DNA of 64,000 nucleotides from Streptomyces laurentii (lineage in GTDB: Bacteria; Actinomycetota; Actinomycetes; Streptomycetales; Streptomycetaceae): positions 6,637,501 to 6,701,500 of the forward strand of contig AP017424.1 in NCBI GenBank assembly GCA_002355495.1, written 5' to 3'. Below, piece by piece: positions 47,835-57,174 of this stretch; positions within the stretch are counted from its first letter, which is position 1, and the number at the start of each line of letters is the position of its first letter. The translations under genes and the position numbers were made by a program. The notes under the pieces are model-generated. The model saw nothing but the letters and a program-made list of their open reading frames with translations. It did not search any database and was not told where the DNA came from.

Positions 47835-48572
47835 ATGAAGATCATCGAGATTCCCGCCGGGTGGCCCGCCGACGAGGGTGCGGCGCTGGCCGTGCAGGAG
47901 GAGCTGCGCGGGCGGCTGGTGCTGGGGGAGGAGGGGCCCGAGGCGGGGACGGGGCACGTCACCGGGCTCGACGTGGCCTACGACGACGAGCGCGACCTGG
48001 TCGCCGCCGCGGCCGTGGTCCTCGACGCCCGCACCCTGGAGGTGGTCGAGGAGGCCACCGCCGTCGGGCGGGTCTCCTTCCCGTACGTGCCCGGGCTGCT
48101 CGCCTTCCGGGAGATCCCCACCGTGGTCGCCGCGCTCGACCGGCTTTCCGCCGACCCCGGCGTGCTGGTCTGCGACGGGTACGGCCTCGCCCACCCCCGC
48201 CGCTTCGGGCTCGCCAGTCACCTCGGGGTGCTCACCGGGCTGCCGTCGATCGGTGTCGCCAAGAACCCGTTCACCTTCACCTATGAGCAACCCGGCCCGG
48301 AGCGCGGCGCGTTCGGCGACCTCGTCGCCGACGGCGAGACCGTCGGACGCGCGCTGCGCACCCGCGCCGGGGTCAAGCCGGTGTACGTCTCCGTCGGCCA
48401 CCGGGTCTCCCTGGACCGGGCCTGCGCCCACACCCTGCACCTGAGCCCGCGCTACCGCCTCCCCGAGACCACCCGGCACGCCGACGCGCTCTGCCGCCGG
48501 GCCCTCGCCGAGGCGCTCGCGGCGACGGAGCAGGAAGCGGCCGAGGGCGCGACGACCGGCCGGGACGCCTGA
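47835..48572 (+). CDS. nfi: Endonuclease V (deoxyinosine 3' endonuclease)
   Basis: A 245-residue endonuclease V. The metal-binding aspartate of GLDVAYDDERDLVAAAAVVLD, the glutamate in FPYVPGLLAFREIPTVVAAL, and the aspartate of LVCDGYGLAHPRRFGLASHLGVLTGLPSIGVAKN are all in place. It nicks DNA one base 3' of deoxyinosine, starting repair of deaminated adenine, or acts on inosine-containing RNA. GGAG upstream supports the ATG. The C-terminal 20 residues are an Ala/Glu-rich tail. Confidence 0.95.
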   Translation: MKIIEIPAGWPADEGAALAVQEELRGRLVLGEEGPEAGTGHVTGLDVAYDDERDLVAAAAVVLDARTLEVVEEATAVGRVSFPYVPGLLAFREIPTVVAALDRLSADPGVLVCDGYGLAHPRRFGLASHLGVLTGLPSIGVAKNPFTFTYEQPGPERGAFGDLVADGETVGRALRTRAGVKPVYVSVGHRVSLDRACAHTLHLSPRYRLPETTRHADALCRRALAEALAATEQEAAEGATTGRDA

Positions 48573-48582
48573 GTACCCGTAA

Positions 48583-48598
48583 GTATCCGTACGGATAC
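48583..48598. promoter_or_regulatory. Perfect 16-bp palindrome upstream of VOC gene
   Basis: GTATCCGT-ACGGATAC at 48583-48598 is a perfect dyad 33 bp before the VOC gene ATG. The ACGGATAC half also occurs in the desaturase operator region and near the HxlR gene; its regulator is unknown. Confidence 0.5.
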
Positions 48599-48631
48599 CG
48601 GGGGTGTGATCAAGGACGGCAGAGTGGCTCC

Positions 48632-49036
48632 ATGACTTCCCCCGGTACGGCGCTTCCCTCCGCGATCGGCACCTTCCAGTGCCTCGTGCTCGACTGCCCC
48701 GACGTGATGGAACTGGCCCGCTTCTACCAGCGGTTGCTCGGCGGTGAGATCAACAGGCCCGACGCCCAGTGGGCCGTCGGCGCCGCCTGGGCCACTCTGC
48801 ACGACGCCTCCGGCGCCCCGGTGCTCGCCTTCCAGGGCGTGGCCGACCACCGGCCCCCGGTGTGGGGCGCGCCCGAGCAGCAGTTCCACATCGACGTACG
48901 GGTCGCCGACCTGGACGTCGCGCACGAGGCGGTCCTGGCGCTCGGCGCGCGGCGGCTCGACGACGACGGGGGCGACCGGTCCTGGCGCATCTACGCCGAC
49001 CCGGCCGGTCACCCCTTCTGTCTCGTACGCCACTGA
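48632..49036 (+). CDS. VOC-superfamily (glyoxalase-like) protein
   Basis: A 134-residue vicinal-oxygen-chelate protein: FQCLVLDCPDVMELARFYQRLLGGEI, VLAFQGVADHRPPVWGAPEQQFHIDVRVADLDVAHEAVLALGA, and the C-terminal RIYADPAGHPFCLVRH. The His in QQFHIDV and the C-terminal PAGHPFCL block are usual ligand positions. A perfect palindrome lies in its promoter region. The substrate is unknown. Confidence 0.88.
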   Translation: MTSPGTALPSAIGTFQCLVLDCPDVMELARFYQRLLGGEINRPDAQWAVGAAWATLHDASGAPVLAFQGVADHRPPVWGAPEQQFHIDVRVADLDVAHEAVLALGARRLDDDGGDRSWRIYADPAGHPFCLVRH

Positions 49037-49079
49037 TTCCGTCGCGTACGGCGCTGAGCGCGGTCGCCGGCGGCCCCGC

Positions 49080-50279
49080 TCAGCCCGAGTGCGCCACCCG
49101 GAAGCGCAGGCCCGCCGCCCGCAGCCGGCCGAGGAGCGCGTCGCCCATCGCGACCGCCGTGGTGACCTGCCCGGCCGTCGCGGGCAGCGGGTCGAAGGCG
49201 AGGCTGAGCGCCGACTCGGCCAGCATCTTCGCCGTCTCGTCGTAGCCCGGGTCGCCGCCCGAGACCTCGGTGAACACCCGTCGGCCGCCGCCCTCCCCGA
49301 CGAAGCGCACGGAGAACCAGCTACGGGCCCGCCGTTCGGCGCTCGGCCCCTTCCCCGACGCGTAACACTTCGTCAGCCACGCGCGTACGGCGGGCAGTTG
49401 CGCCGCCAGAACGCCCGTGCCGACCGCCGCCGAGCCGCCCAGGGCCACCGGCAGGGTCTTCAGCGAGGCGTAGTGGCGGTAGCGGAAGTCCGGCCCGTAG
49501 CGGTCGAGGGCCCGCGCCGAGCGGACCACCACCTGCGGATCGAGCGTGGGCAGCGGCAGCGCCCAGGTGCCGGTCTCCCGGCTGAACCGGGGCCCGCCGA
49601 GCGGCGCCCGGGCCCGCCGGTTCACCGACCGCGGTTCGTGCAGCCGCCGTTCGCGCGCCGCGTCCAGCATCTCCCGGCCGCGCCCGAACGCGGAGAGGGC
49701 CGAGGCGAAGGTGCCGCCCGAGAAGAGCGCGCCCGCCCGGACGAACCCGTCGACCCGCAACGGCACCCCCTCCGGCAGCTGCCGCACCGTGAAGTAGACG
49801 CCGAGGTCGTGCGGGACCGAGTCGAAGCCGCAGGCGTGCACGAGGCGGGCGCCGGTCTCGCGGGCCAGGGCGTCGTGGCGCACGTACACGCGGTCGACGA
49901 ACTCCGGCTCCCCGGTCAGGTCCAGATAGTCGGTGCCGGCCCGCGCGCACGCGGCGACCAGCTCGTCCCCGTACCGGATGTAGGGGCCGACCGTGCTCGC
50001 CACGACCCGCGCCGAGCGGGCGAGCGTCCGCAGCGACACGGGGTCCTCGCTGTCCGCGACGAGCAGCGGCAGTGCGGCGCAGTGCGGCCACCGGTCGGCG
50101 AGCCGGTCGCGCAGCGCGGCGAGCCGGTCCCGGCTGCGCCCCGCCAGGGCCCAGCGGCAGTCCGCCGGCGCGTGCGCGGCCAGATACTCCGCGGTGAGCT
50201 CGCCCACGAACCCGGTCGCCCCGAAGAGCACCACGTCGTACGGCCGCTCGGCCGCCCTCGTTTCCGCCCCAGTCTCCAC
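49080..50279 (-). CDS. Saccharopine-dehydrogenase-like NAD(P)-binding reductase (trans-acting enoyl reductase type)
   Basis: A 399-residue oxidoreductase. The N-terminal Rossmann fold is DVVLFGATGFVGELTAEYLAAHAP; RVVASTVGPYIRYGDELVAACARAGTDYLDLTGEPEFV and RLVHACGFDSVPHDLGVYF are hallmarks of the family that includes mycobacterial trans-acting enoyl reductases. Those reduce enoyl intermediates in lipid synthesis; here the substrate is unknown. The gene is monocistronic and ends near the VOC gene. It is adjacent to, and divergent from, the beta-oxidation-like operon. Confidence 0.9.
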   Translation of the reverse strand: METGAETRAAERPYDVVLFGATGFVGELTAEYLAAHAPADCRWALAGRSRDRLAALRDRLADRWPHCAALPLLVADSEDPVSLRTLARSARVVASTVGPYIRYGDELVAACARAGTDYLDLTGEPEFVDRVYVRHDALARETGARLVHACGFDSVPHDLGVYFTVRQLPEGVPLRVDGFVRAGALFSGGTFASALSAFGRGREMLDAARERRLHEPRSVNRRARAPLGGPRFSRETGTWALPLPTLDPQVVVRSARALDRYGPDFRYRHYASLKTLPVALGGSAAVGTGVLAAQLPAVRAWLTKCYASGKGPSAERRARSWFSVRFVGEGGGRRVFTEVSGGDPGYDETAKMLAESALSLAFDPLPATAGQVTTAVAMGDALLGRLRAAGLRFRVAHSG

Positions 50280-50463
50280 GGCCTCTCGCCTTCCCCTCGC
50301 GCCCCGGCCCGTATGTCGTCGGCGGACTCTAGCGGAAGCGTCCGATCCAGCCGAGGTAAGCGCTTGCTCGGCCCGGGGGCTTGTGCGGAGTGGAACACGT
50401 TCCTAGCATCTCCGGTGTTACAGCATTGATGTCACACACTGGCGCAACTCCCTGGGGGGCCTG

Positions 50464-51648
50464 ATGACGACACCCGGACCGTCCCGCACCGGCCCGCTCG
50501 CCGGGATCCGTGTGGTCGAACTCGCCGGCATCGGCCCCGGCCCCTTCGCCGCCATGGTCCTCGCCGACCTCGGCGCCGACGTCGTCCGCGTCGACCGCCC
50601 CGGCGGCACGGCCCTCGGCATCGACCCCGCGTACGACCTCACCAACCGCAACAAGCGGTCCGTACGCGTCGACCTCAAGGCCGCCGACGGCCCGGCCACC
50701 GTGCTCGACCTGGTCGCCCGCGCCGACGTCCTCGTCGAGGGCTACCGACCCGGTGTCGCCGAACGCCTCGGCGTCGGCCCCGACGCCGCTCTCGCCCGCA
50801 ACCCCCGGCTCGTCTACGGCCGGATGACCGGCTGGGGCCAGGACGGCCCGCTCGCCCCCACCGCCGGGCACGACATCTCCTACCTCGCCGTCACCGGCAC
50901 CCTCGGCATGATCGGCCCCGACCCCGAGGGGCCACCCACCATCCCCGCCAACCTGGTCGGCGACTACGCGGGCGGCTCGCTCTACCTCGTCATCGGCATC
51001 CTGGCCGCCCTCCGGCACGCCCGCGAGCACGGCGAGGGCCAGGTCGTCGACGCCGCCATCGTCGACGGCGCCGCCCACCTCGCCACCATGATCCACGGCA
51101 TGCTCGCCGCCGGCGGCTGGCAGGACCGGCGCGGGGTGAACCTGCTCGACGGCGGCTGCCCCTTCTACGGCACGTACGAGACCTCCGACGGCGGCTACAT
51201 GGCCGTCGGCGCGCTGGAGCAGCGGTTCTACGACGAGTTCGCCCGCCTGCTCGGCATCGGGGAGGTCGCCGGGGCCCGGTTCGACCTCGCCCGCTGGCCC
51301 GAGCTGCGGACCGCCGTCGCCGCCCGCTTCCGCACCCGTACGCGCGCCGAGTGGACGGCCGTCTTCGAGGGCACCGACGCCTGCGTGGCCCCCGTCCTCT
51401 CGATGCGCGAGGCGCCCGCGCACCCGCACCTCGCCGCGCGCGGCACCTTCGTCGAGCACGCCGGCCAGGTCCAGCCCGCGCCCGCGCCGCGCTTCTCCGC
51501 CACCCCGGGCACGGTCCGCACCGGACCCGTCCTGCCGGGCGCCGACACCGACGAGGTCGCCCGCGACTGGGACGTACCAGCCCTCCGCCCATCCGGGCTT
51601 CCCGCCCCGACCGACCAGCCCGACGACGCCAAGGAGCAGCAGGCATGA
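50464..51648 (+). CDS. CaiB/BaiF-type CoA transferase (alpha-methylacyl-CoA racemase-like)
   Basis: A 394-residue class III CoA transferase/racemase. The N-terminal block GIRVVELAGIGPGPFAAMVLADLGADVVRVDRPGG and ADVLVEGYRPGVAERLGVGPDAAL are diagnostic; the catalytic acidic residue lies in DAAIVDGAAHLATMIHGMLA. The GPGPFAAM start and length match AMACR-like racemases, which epimerise 2-methylacyl-CoA so that branched chains can enter beta-oxidation. It opens a four-gene operon and overlaps the dehydrogenase gene (ATGA). Confidence 0.93.
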   Translation: MTTPGPSRTGPLAGIRVVELAGIGPGPFAAMVLADLGADVVRVDRPGGTALGIDPAYDLTNRNKRSVRVDLKAADGPATVLDLVARADVLVEGYRPGVAERLGVGPDAALARNPRLVYGRMTGWGQDGPLAPTAGHDISYLAVTGTLGMIGPDPEGPPTIPANLVGDYAGGSLYLVIGILAALRHAREHGEGQVVDAAIVDGAAHLATMIHGMLAAGGWQDRRGVNLLDGGCPFYGTYETSDGGYMAVGALEQRFYDEFARLLGIGEVAGARFDLARWPELRTAVAARFRTRTRAEWTAVFEGTDACVAPVLSMREAPAHPHLAARGTFVEHAGQVQPAPAPRFSATPGTVRTGPVLPGADTDEVARDWDVPALRPSGLPAPTDQPDDAKEQQA

Positions 51649-52796
51649 AGCGCCGGCTCTACACCGACGACCACGAGGCGTTCCGCCGGACGGTCCGCAC
51701 CTTCCTCGCCAAGGAGGTGCTGCCGCACTACGAGCGGTGGGAGAAGGACGGCGTCGTCTCCCGCGAGGTGTGGCGGGCCGCCGGGCGGCAGGGGCTGCTC
51801 GGCCTCGACGTCGACGAGGAGTACGGCGGCGGCGGGATCCCGGACTTCCGCTACAGCGTCGTCCTCGCCGAGGAGTTCACCCGGGCCGGCACCCCCGGCC
51901 TTGCCATCGGGCTGCACAACGACATCATCGGCCCGTACTTCACCTCGCTCGCCACCGAGGAGCAGAAGCGCCGCTGGCTGCCCGGCTTCTGCAGCGGCGA
52001 GACCGTCACCGCCATCGCCATGACCGAGCCCGGCGCCGGCTCCGACCTCCAGGCGATCCGCACCACTGCCGAGGACCGCGGCGACCACTGGATCCTCAAC
52101 GGCTCCAAGACCTTCATCTCCAACGGCATCCTCGCCGACCTGGTCGTCGTCGTCGCCAAGACGACCCCCGAGGGCGGCGCCCACGGGCTCTCCCTCCTCG
52201 TCGTCGAACGCGGCATGGAGGGCTTCGAGCGCGGCCGCAACCTCGACAAGATCGGCCAGAAGGCCCAGGACACCGCCGAACTCTTCTTCCGTGACGTCCG
52301 CGTCCCCAAGGAGAACCTGCTCGGGCAGCTCGACGGCGCCTTCGTCCATCTGATGACCAACCTCGCCCAGGAACGGCTCGCCATCGCGGTCGCCGCCATC
52401 GCCGGGGCCGAGCACCTGCTGGAGCTGACCAGCACGTACGTCAAGGAGCGCGAGGCCTTCGGCCGCCCGCTCGCCAAGCTCCAGCACGTCCGTTTCGAGA
52501 TCGCCGAGATGGCCACGGAGTGCGCCGTCACCCGTACCTTCGTCGACCGCTGCGTCGAGGAGCACATCGACCCGAACGGCACCGGCCTGGACGCGGTGAA
52601 CGCCTCCATGGCCAAGTGGTGGGCCACCGAACTGCAGAAGCGGGTCGCCGACCGGTGCCTGCAACTGCACGGCGGATACGGCTACATGAGCGAATTCCCG
52701 GTCGCCAGGGCGTTCACCGACGGCCGGATCCAGACCATCTACGGCGGGACGACCGAGATCATGAAGGAGATCATCGGCCGCTCCCTGCTCGGCTGA
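51645..52796 (+). CDS. Acyl-CoA dehydrogenase
   Basis: A 383-residue FAD enzyme catalysing alpha,beta-dehydrogenation of an acyl-CoA. Signatures are AIAMTEPGAGSDLQAIRTTAE (FAD/substrate loop), NLDKIGQKAQDTAELFFRDVRVPKENLLG, KEREAFGRPLAKLQHVRFEIAEM, and the C-terminal QLHGGYGYMSEFPVARAFTDGRIQTIYGGTTEIMKEIIGRSL with the catalytic Glu. The ATG overlaps the preceding stop, so it is translationally coupled to the CoA transferase. It resembles long-chain or branched-chain dehydrogenases. Confidence 0.95.
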   Translation: MKRRLYTDDHEAFRRTVRTFLAKEVLPHYERWEKDGVVSREVWRAAGRQGLLGLDVDEEYGGGGIPDFRYSVVLAEEFTRAGTPGLAIGLHNDIIGPYFTSLATEEQKRRWLPGFCSGETVTAIAMTEPGAGSDLQAIRTTAEDRGDHWILNGSKTFISNGILADLVVVVAKTTPEGGAHGLSLLVVERGMEGFERGRNLDKIGQKAQDTAELFFRDVRVPKENLLGQLDGAFVHLMTNLAQERLAIAVAAIAGAEHLLELTSTYVKEREAFGRPLAKLQHVRFEIAEMATECAVTRTFVDRCVEEHIDPNGTGLDAVNASMAKWWATELQKRVADRCLQLHGGYGYMSEFPVARAFTDGRIQTIYGGTTEIMKEIIGRSLLG

Positions 52797-52917
52797 CCCC
52801 GCCGCCGCCGCCGCCCGCCCGGATCCGACCCGGGCCCGCCCTCGACCTCCGCGAGCGCCCCGGCCCTCCGCGCGCCGCCCGGCCCTCGCGTCCGACCCTC
52901 ATGTGAAAGGCACCACC

Positions 52918-54141
52918 GTGACCACCGAAGCGTACGTCTACGACGCGATCCGCACCCCGCGCGGCCGCGGCAAGGCCAACGGGGCCCTGCACGGCACCAA
53001 GCCGATCGACCTGGTCGTCGGCCTGATCCGGGAGATCCAGGTCCGCCAGCCCGGCCTCGACCCGGCCGCCATCGACGACATCGTCCTCGGCGTCGTCGGC
53101 CCCGTCGGCGACCAGGGCTCCGACATCGCCCGGATCGCCGCCATCGCCGCCGGCCTGCCCGACACCGTCGCCGGTGTCCAGGAGAACCGCTTCTGCGCCT
53201 CCGGCCTCGAAGCCGTCAACATGGCCGCGATGAAGGTCCGCTCCGGCTGGGAGGACCTGGTCCTGGCCGGCGGCGTCGAGTCCATGTCCCGCGTCCCGAT
53301 GGCCTCCGACGGCGGCGCCTGGTTCGCCGACCCGATGACCAACATGGCCACCAACTTCGTCCCCCAGGGCATCGGCGCCGACCTCATCGCCACCATCGAG
53401 GGCTTCTCCCGCCGTGACGTCGACGAGTACGCCGCCCTCTCCCAGGAGCGCGCCGCCGAAGCCTGGAAGGCGGGCCGCTTCGACCGCTCCGTCGTCCCCG
53501 TCACGGACCGCGCCGGCCTCACCGTCCTCGACCACGACGAGCACATGCGCCCCGGCACCACCGCCGACTCGCTCGCCCGCCTCAAGCCGTCCTTCGCGGA
53601 CATCGGCGAGCTGGGCGGCTTCGACGCCGTCGCGCTGCAGAAGTACCACTGGGTCGAGGAGATCGACCACGTCCACCACGCCGGCAACTCCTCCGGCATC
53701 GTCGACGGCGCCTCCCTCGTCGCCGTCGGTTCGCGCGAGACCGGCGAGCGGTACGGGCTGACGCCCCGCGCCCGGATCGTCTCCGCCGCCGTCTCCGGCT
53801 CCGAGCCGACCATCATGCTCACCGGCCCCGCCCCGGCCGCCCGCAAGGCGCTCGCCAAGGCCGGCCTCACCATCGACGACATCGACCTGATCGAGATCAA
53901 CGAGGCCTTCGCCGCCGTCGTCCTGCGCTTCGCCAAGGAGATGGGCGTCTCCCTCGACAAGATCAACGTCAACGGCGGCGCCATCGCACTCGGCCACCCG
54001 CTCGGCGCCACCGGCGCGATGATCCTCGGCACGGTCGTCGACGAGCTGGAGCGGCAGGGCAAGCGCTACGGCCTCGTCACCCTGTGCGTCGGCGGCGGCA
54101 TGGGCATCGCCACCATCGTCGAGCGCGTCGAGCGCTTCTGA
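52918..54141 (+). CDS. Acetyl-CoA C-acyltransferase (thiolase)
   Basis: A 407-residue thiolase of the degradative FadA type. The nucleophilic Cys is in GVQENRFCASGLEAVNMAAMKVRSG; the His and second Cys are in VNVNGGAIALGHPLGATGAMILGTVVDELERQGKRYGLVTLCVGGGMGIA. It cleaves 3-ketoacyl-CoA to acetyl-CoA and a shortened acyl-CoA. The GTG at 52918 follows GAAAGG at a normal distance. It lies between the dehydrogenase (122 bp) and the multifunctional enzyme (39 bp). Confidence 0.95.
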   Translation: MTTEAYVYDAIRTPRGRGKANGALHGTKPIDLVVGLIREIQVRQPGLDPAAIDDIVLGVVGPVGDQGSDIARIAAIAAGLPDTVAGVQENRFCASGLEAVNMAAMKVRSGWEDLVLAGGVESMSRVPMASDGGAWFADPMTNMATNFVPQGIGADLIATIEGFSRRDVDEYAALSQERAAEAWKAGRFDRSVVPVTDRAGLTVLDHDEHMRPGTTADSLARLKPSFADIGELGGFDAVALQKYHWVEEIDHVHHAGNSSGIVDGASLVAVGSRETGERYGLTPRARIVSAAVSGSEPTIMLTGPAPAARKALAKAGLTIDDIDLIEINEAFAAVVLRFAKEMGVSLDKINVNGGAIALGHPLGATGAMILGTVVDELERQGKRYGLVTLCVGGGMGIATIVERVERF

Positions 54142-54180
54142 CCGCCCGGTCCGAACCCCTCTTACGGAGAAGCATCAGTC

Positions 54181-56361
54181 ATGAGCGAGAGCACCACCAT
54201 CCGCTGGGAGCAGGACGAGACCGGCGTCGTCACCCTCGTCCTCGACGACCCGGACCAGTCCGCGAACACCATGAACCAGGCCTTCCGGGCCTCCATCAAG
54301 GCCGTCGCCGACCGCGCCGTGGCCGAGAAGGACTCCATCCGCGGCATCATCTACACCTCCGCGAAGAAGACCTTCTTCGCCGGCGGAGACCTCAAGGACA
54401 TGATCAAGGCCGGTCCCGAGGACGCCCGGCCGATCTTCGAGGCCGCCCTGGAGATGAAGGACGCGCTGCGCCGCATCGAGACCCTCGGCAAGCCCGTCGT
54501 CGCCGCGATCAACGGCGCCGCGCTCGGCGGCGGCTACGAGATCGCGCTCGCCTCCCACCACCGCGTCGCCCTCGACGCGCCCGGCTCCAAGATCGGCCTG
54601 CCCGAGGTCACCCTCGGTCTGCTCCCGGGCGGTGGCGGCGTCGCCCGTACCGTACGCCTCATGGGCATCACCGACGCCCTGCTGAAGGTGCTGCTCCAGG
54701 GCACCCAGTACACCCCGCAGCGGGCGCTCGCGAGCGGCCTCGTGCACGAGCTGGCCGACTCCCCGGAGGACCTGCTCGCGAAGGCCCGCGCCTTCATCGA
54801 CGCGCACCCCGCGTCGCAGCAGCCCTGGGACGTGCCCGGCTACCGGATCCCCGGCGGCACCCCGTCGAACCCGAAGTTCGCCGCCAACCTGCCGGCCTTC
54901 CCCGCCAACCTGCGCAAGCAGCTGAACGGCGCGCCCTACCCGGCGCCCCGCAACATCATGGCGGCGGCCGTCGAGGGCTCCCAGGTCGACTTCGAGACCG
55001 CGCTCGTCATCGAGAGCCGCTACTTCACCGAGCTGGTCACCGGCCAGACCGCGAAGAACATGATCCAGGCGTTCTTCTTCGACCTGCAGGCCGTCAACTC
55101 CGGCGCCAACCGCCCCCAGGGCATCGAGAAGCGCCCGGTCCGCAAGGTCGCCGTGCTCGGCGCCGGCATGATGGGCGCCGGCATCGCGTACTCCTGCGCC
55201 CGGGCCGGCATCGACGTCGTCCTCAAGGACGTCAGCACCGAGGCCGCGGCCAAGGGCAAGGCGTACTCCGAGAAGCTGTGCGCCAAGGCCGTCGGCCGGG
55301 GCCGCACCACCCAGGAGAAGGCCGACGCGCTGCTCGCCCGGATCACCCCGACCGGCGACGTGGCGGACCTGGCCGGCTGCGACGCCGTCATCGAGGCGGT
55401 CTTCGAGGACACCGCGCTCAAGCACAAGGTGTTCCAGGAGATCCAGCACGTCGTCGAGCCCGACGCGCTGCTGTGCTCCAACACCTCCACGCTGCCCATC
55501 ACCACCCTCGCCGAGGGCGTCGAGCGGCAGACCGACTTCATCGGTCTTCATTTCTTCTCGCCGGTCGACAAGATGCCGCTCGTCGAGATCATCAAGGGCG
55601 AGAGCACCGGCGACGAGGCCCTGGCCCGCGCCTTCGACCTGGTCCGCCAGATCAACAAGACGCCGATCGTCGTCAACGACTCGCGCGGCTTCTTCACCTC
55701 CCGGGTGATCGGCCAGTTCATCAACGAGGGCGTCGCCATGGTCGGCGAGGGCATCGAGCCCGCCTCCGTCGAGCAGGCCGCGGCCCAGGCCGGCTACCCG
55801 GCCAAGGTCCTCTCCCTCATGGACGAGCTGACCCTCACCCTGCCGCGCAAGATCCGCAACGAGTCGAAGAAGGCCGTCGAGGAGGCCGGCGGCACCTGGA
55901 CCTCGCACCCCGGCGAGGCCGTCATCGACCGCATGGTCGACGAGTTCGGCCGCCCGGGCCGCAGCGGCGGCGCCGGCTTCTACGAGTACGGCGAGGACGG
56001 CGCGCGCGGCAAGCTGTGGCCGGGCCTGCGCGAGCACTTCGCCAAGCCGGACGCGGAGATCCCGTTCACGGACATGCAGGAGCGGATGCTCTTCGCCGAG
56101 GCCCTGGACACCGTACGGCTGGTCGAGGAAGGCGTGCTGACCTCGGTCGCCGACGCCAACATCGGCTCCATCCTCGGCATCGGCTTCCCGGCCTGGACCG
56201 GCGGCGTGCTCCAGTACGTCAACGGCTACGAGGGCGGCATCGCCGGCTTCGTCGCGCGGGCCCGCGAGCTGGCCGCCACCTACGGCGAGCGCTTCACCCC
56301 GCCCGCCCTCCTGGTGGAGAAGGCCGAGCGGGGCGAGGTCTTCACGGACGCCCCGGCGTAG
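54181..56361 (+). CDS. Multifunctional enoyl-CoA hydratase/3-hydroxyacyl-CoA dehydrogenase (FadB/FadJ-like)
   Basis: A 726-residue beta-oxidation enzyme. Residues 1-190 are an enoyl-CoA hydratase (INGAALGGGYEIALASHHRVALDAPGSKIGLPEVTLGLLPGGGG with the catalytic Glu pair). From about 320 lies a 3-hydroxyacyl-CoA dehydrogenase: VAVLGAGMMGAGIAYSCARAGIDVVLKDV for NAD binding, LLCSNTSTLPI, and catalytic His in IGLHFFSPVDKMPLVEII. The C-terminal helical domain follows. With the thiolase it forms a complete oxidation cycle, downstream of the dehydrogenase. Confidence 0.96.
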   Translation: MSESTTIRWEQDETGVVTLVLDDPDQSANTMNQAFRASIKAVADRAVAEKDSIRGIIYTSAKKTFFAGGDLKDMIKAGPEDARPIFEAALEMKDALRRIETLGKPVVAAINGAALGGGYEIALASHHRVALDAPGSKIGLPEVTLGLLPGGGGVARTVRLMGITDALLKVLLQGTQYTPQRALASGLVHELADSPEDLLAKARAFIDAHPASQQPWDVPGYRIPGGTPSNPKFAANLPAFPANLRKQLNGAPYPAPRNIMAAAVEGSQVDFETALVIESRYFTELVTGQTAKNMIQAFFFDLQAVNSGANRPQGIEKRPVRKVAVLGAGMMGAGIAYSCARAGIDVVLKDVSTEAAAKGKAYSEKLCAKAVGRGRTTQEKADALLARITPTGDVADLAGCDAVIEAVFEDTALKHKVFQEIQHVVEPDALLCSNTSTLPITTLAEGVERQTDFIGLHFFSPVDKMPLVEIIKGESTGDEALARAFDLVRQINKTPIVVNDSRGFFTSRVIGQFINEGVAMVGEGIEPASVEQAAAQAGYPAKVLSLMDELTLTLPRKIRNESKKAVEEAGGTWTSHPGEAVIDRMVDEFGRPGRSGGAGFYEYGEDGARGKLWPGLREHFAKPDAEIPFTDMQERMLFAEALDTVRLVEEGVLTSVADANIGSILGIGFPAWTGGVLQYVNGYEGGIAGFVARARELAATYGERFTPPALLVEKAERGEVFTDAPA

Positions 56362-56379
56362 CCGGCGGGGCGGGCGCGT

Positions 56380-57168
56380 TCAGGACGCCGGCGGTGGCGG
56401 CGTCCTGAACGCGCTCCTCAGCTCCTCGCTGAGGGACCGCTGAAAGGCCGTCACGAGGGCCTGGATCACCATCGGCTGCATGTGCGCCGACAGCGACTTC
56501 ATCGCGCTGAGGTGGTCCGGGTCCTCGCCGCTCTCCCGGTACGGGTTCCACACCTGCTCCTGGAACAGCCGGGCCAGCTCGTGCGCGGCCCCGCGCGCGT
56601 GCGCGAGCAGCACGGCGCGGGAGGCGAGGATCGTCTCGTGCTCGATGGGGACGTCGAGCAGCTCCACGCCGAGCCGCAGCAGGGAGCCGTCGAGCCGGAA
56701 CACGTCCGGGTCGGGGCCCCGTTCGAGGACCCCCATCGCGGCGAGCCGGTCCACGTCCCGGTCGGCCAGCGGCCGCCCGGCCCGCCGCCGCAGCTCCTGG
56801 AGCGTGATCTCCTCCGCCGACTCGGGCGCCCAGGAGGCGACCAGGGCGCGGTGCACCGCCAGGTCCTGGGCACTGAGATCGGACGGCAGCTGCTCCAGAT
56901 AGCGTTCGATCGCGGCGAGCGTCATGCCCTGTCGCTGGAGCTCCTCGATGAGGGCGAGCCGGGACAGATGGGCGGGCCCGTAGTGGCCGACCCGGCGGGG
57001 TCCGATGACGGGCGGTGGCAGCAGCCCCCGGGTCCCGTAGAACCGCACCGTCCGCACGGTCACCCCGGCCCGGGCGGCCAGCTCGTCCACGGTGTAGACG
57101 GGGTCGCCGGGACCGCCCGGCGCACTCGCCCGCTGCCCGCCGTCGTGCTCGTCGCTCGCGTGAACCAT
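56380..57168 (-). CDS. MerR-family transcriptional regulator
   Basis: A 262-residue regulator. Residues about 22-90 hold the MerR helix-turn-helix and wing (VYTVDELAARAGVTVRTVRFYGTRGLLPPPVIGPRRVGHYGPAHLSRLALIEELQRQGMTLAAIERYL). The C-terminal 160 residues form a helical effector domain rather than a short metal-binding tail, so a small organic ligand is likely. It converges on the beta-oxidation operon and is divergent from a macro-domain gene. Its start codon lies inside a 14-bp palindrome, which suggests autoregulation. Confidence 0.92.
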   Translation of the reverse strand: MVHASDEHDGGQRASAPGGPGDPVYTVDELAARAGVTVRTVRFYGTRGLLPPPVIGPRRVGHYGPAHLSRLALIEELQRQGMTLAAIERYLEQLPSDLSAQDLAVHRALVASWAPESAEEITLQELRRRAGRPLADRDVDRLAAMGVLERGPDPDVFRLDGSLLRLGVELLDVPIEHETILASRAVLLAHARGAAHELARLFQEQVWNPYRESGEDPDHLSAMKSLSAHMQPMVIQALVTAFQRSLSEELRSAFRTPPPPAS

Positions 57169-57174
57169 GGTTCA
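57161..57174. promoter_or_regulatory. 14-bp palindrome over the MerR start codon
   Basis: TGAACCATGGTTCA (57161-57174) is a perfect dyad containing the ATG (complement of 57166-57168). A second dyad, GCTGTCT...AGACAGC at 57183-57211, lies just upstream, with a spacer of 15 bp that would suit a MerR-type promoter. Confidence 0.5.
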
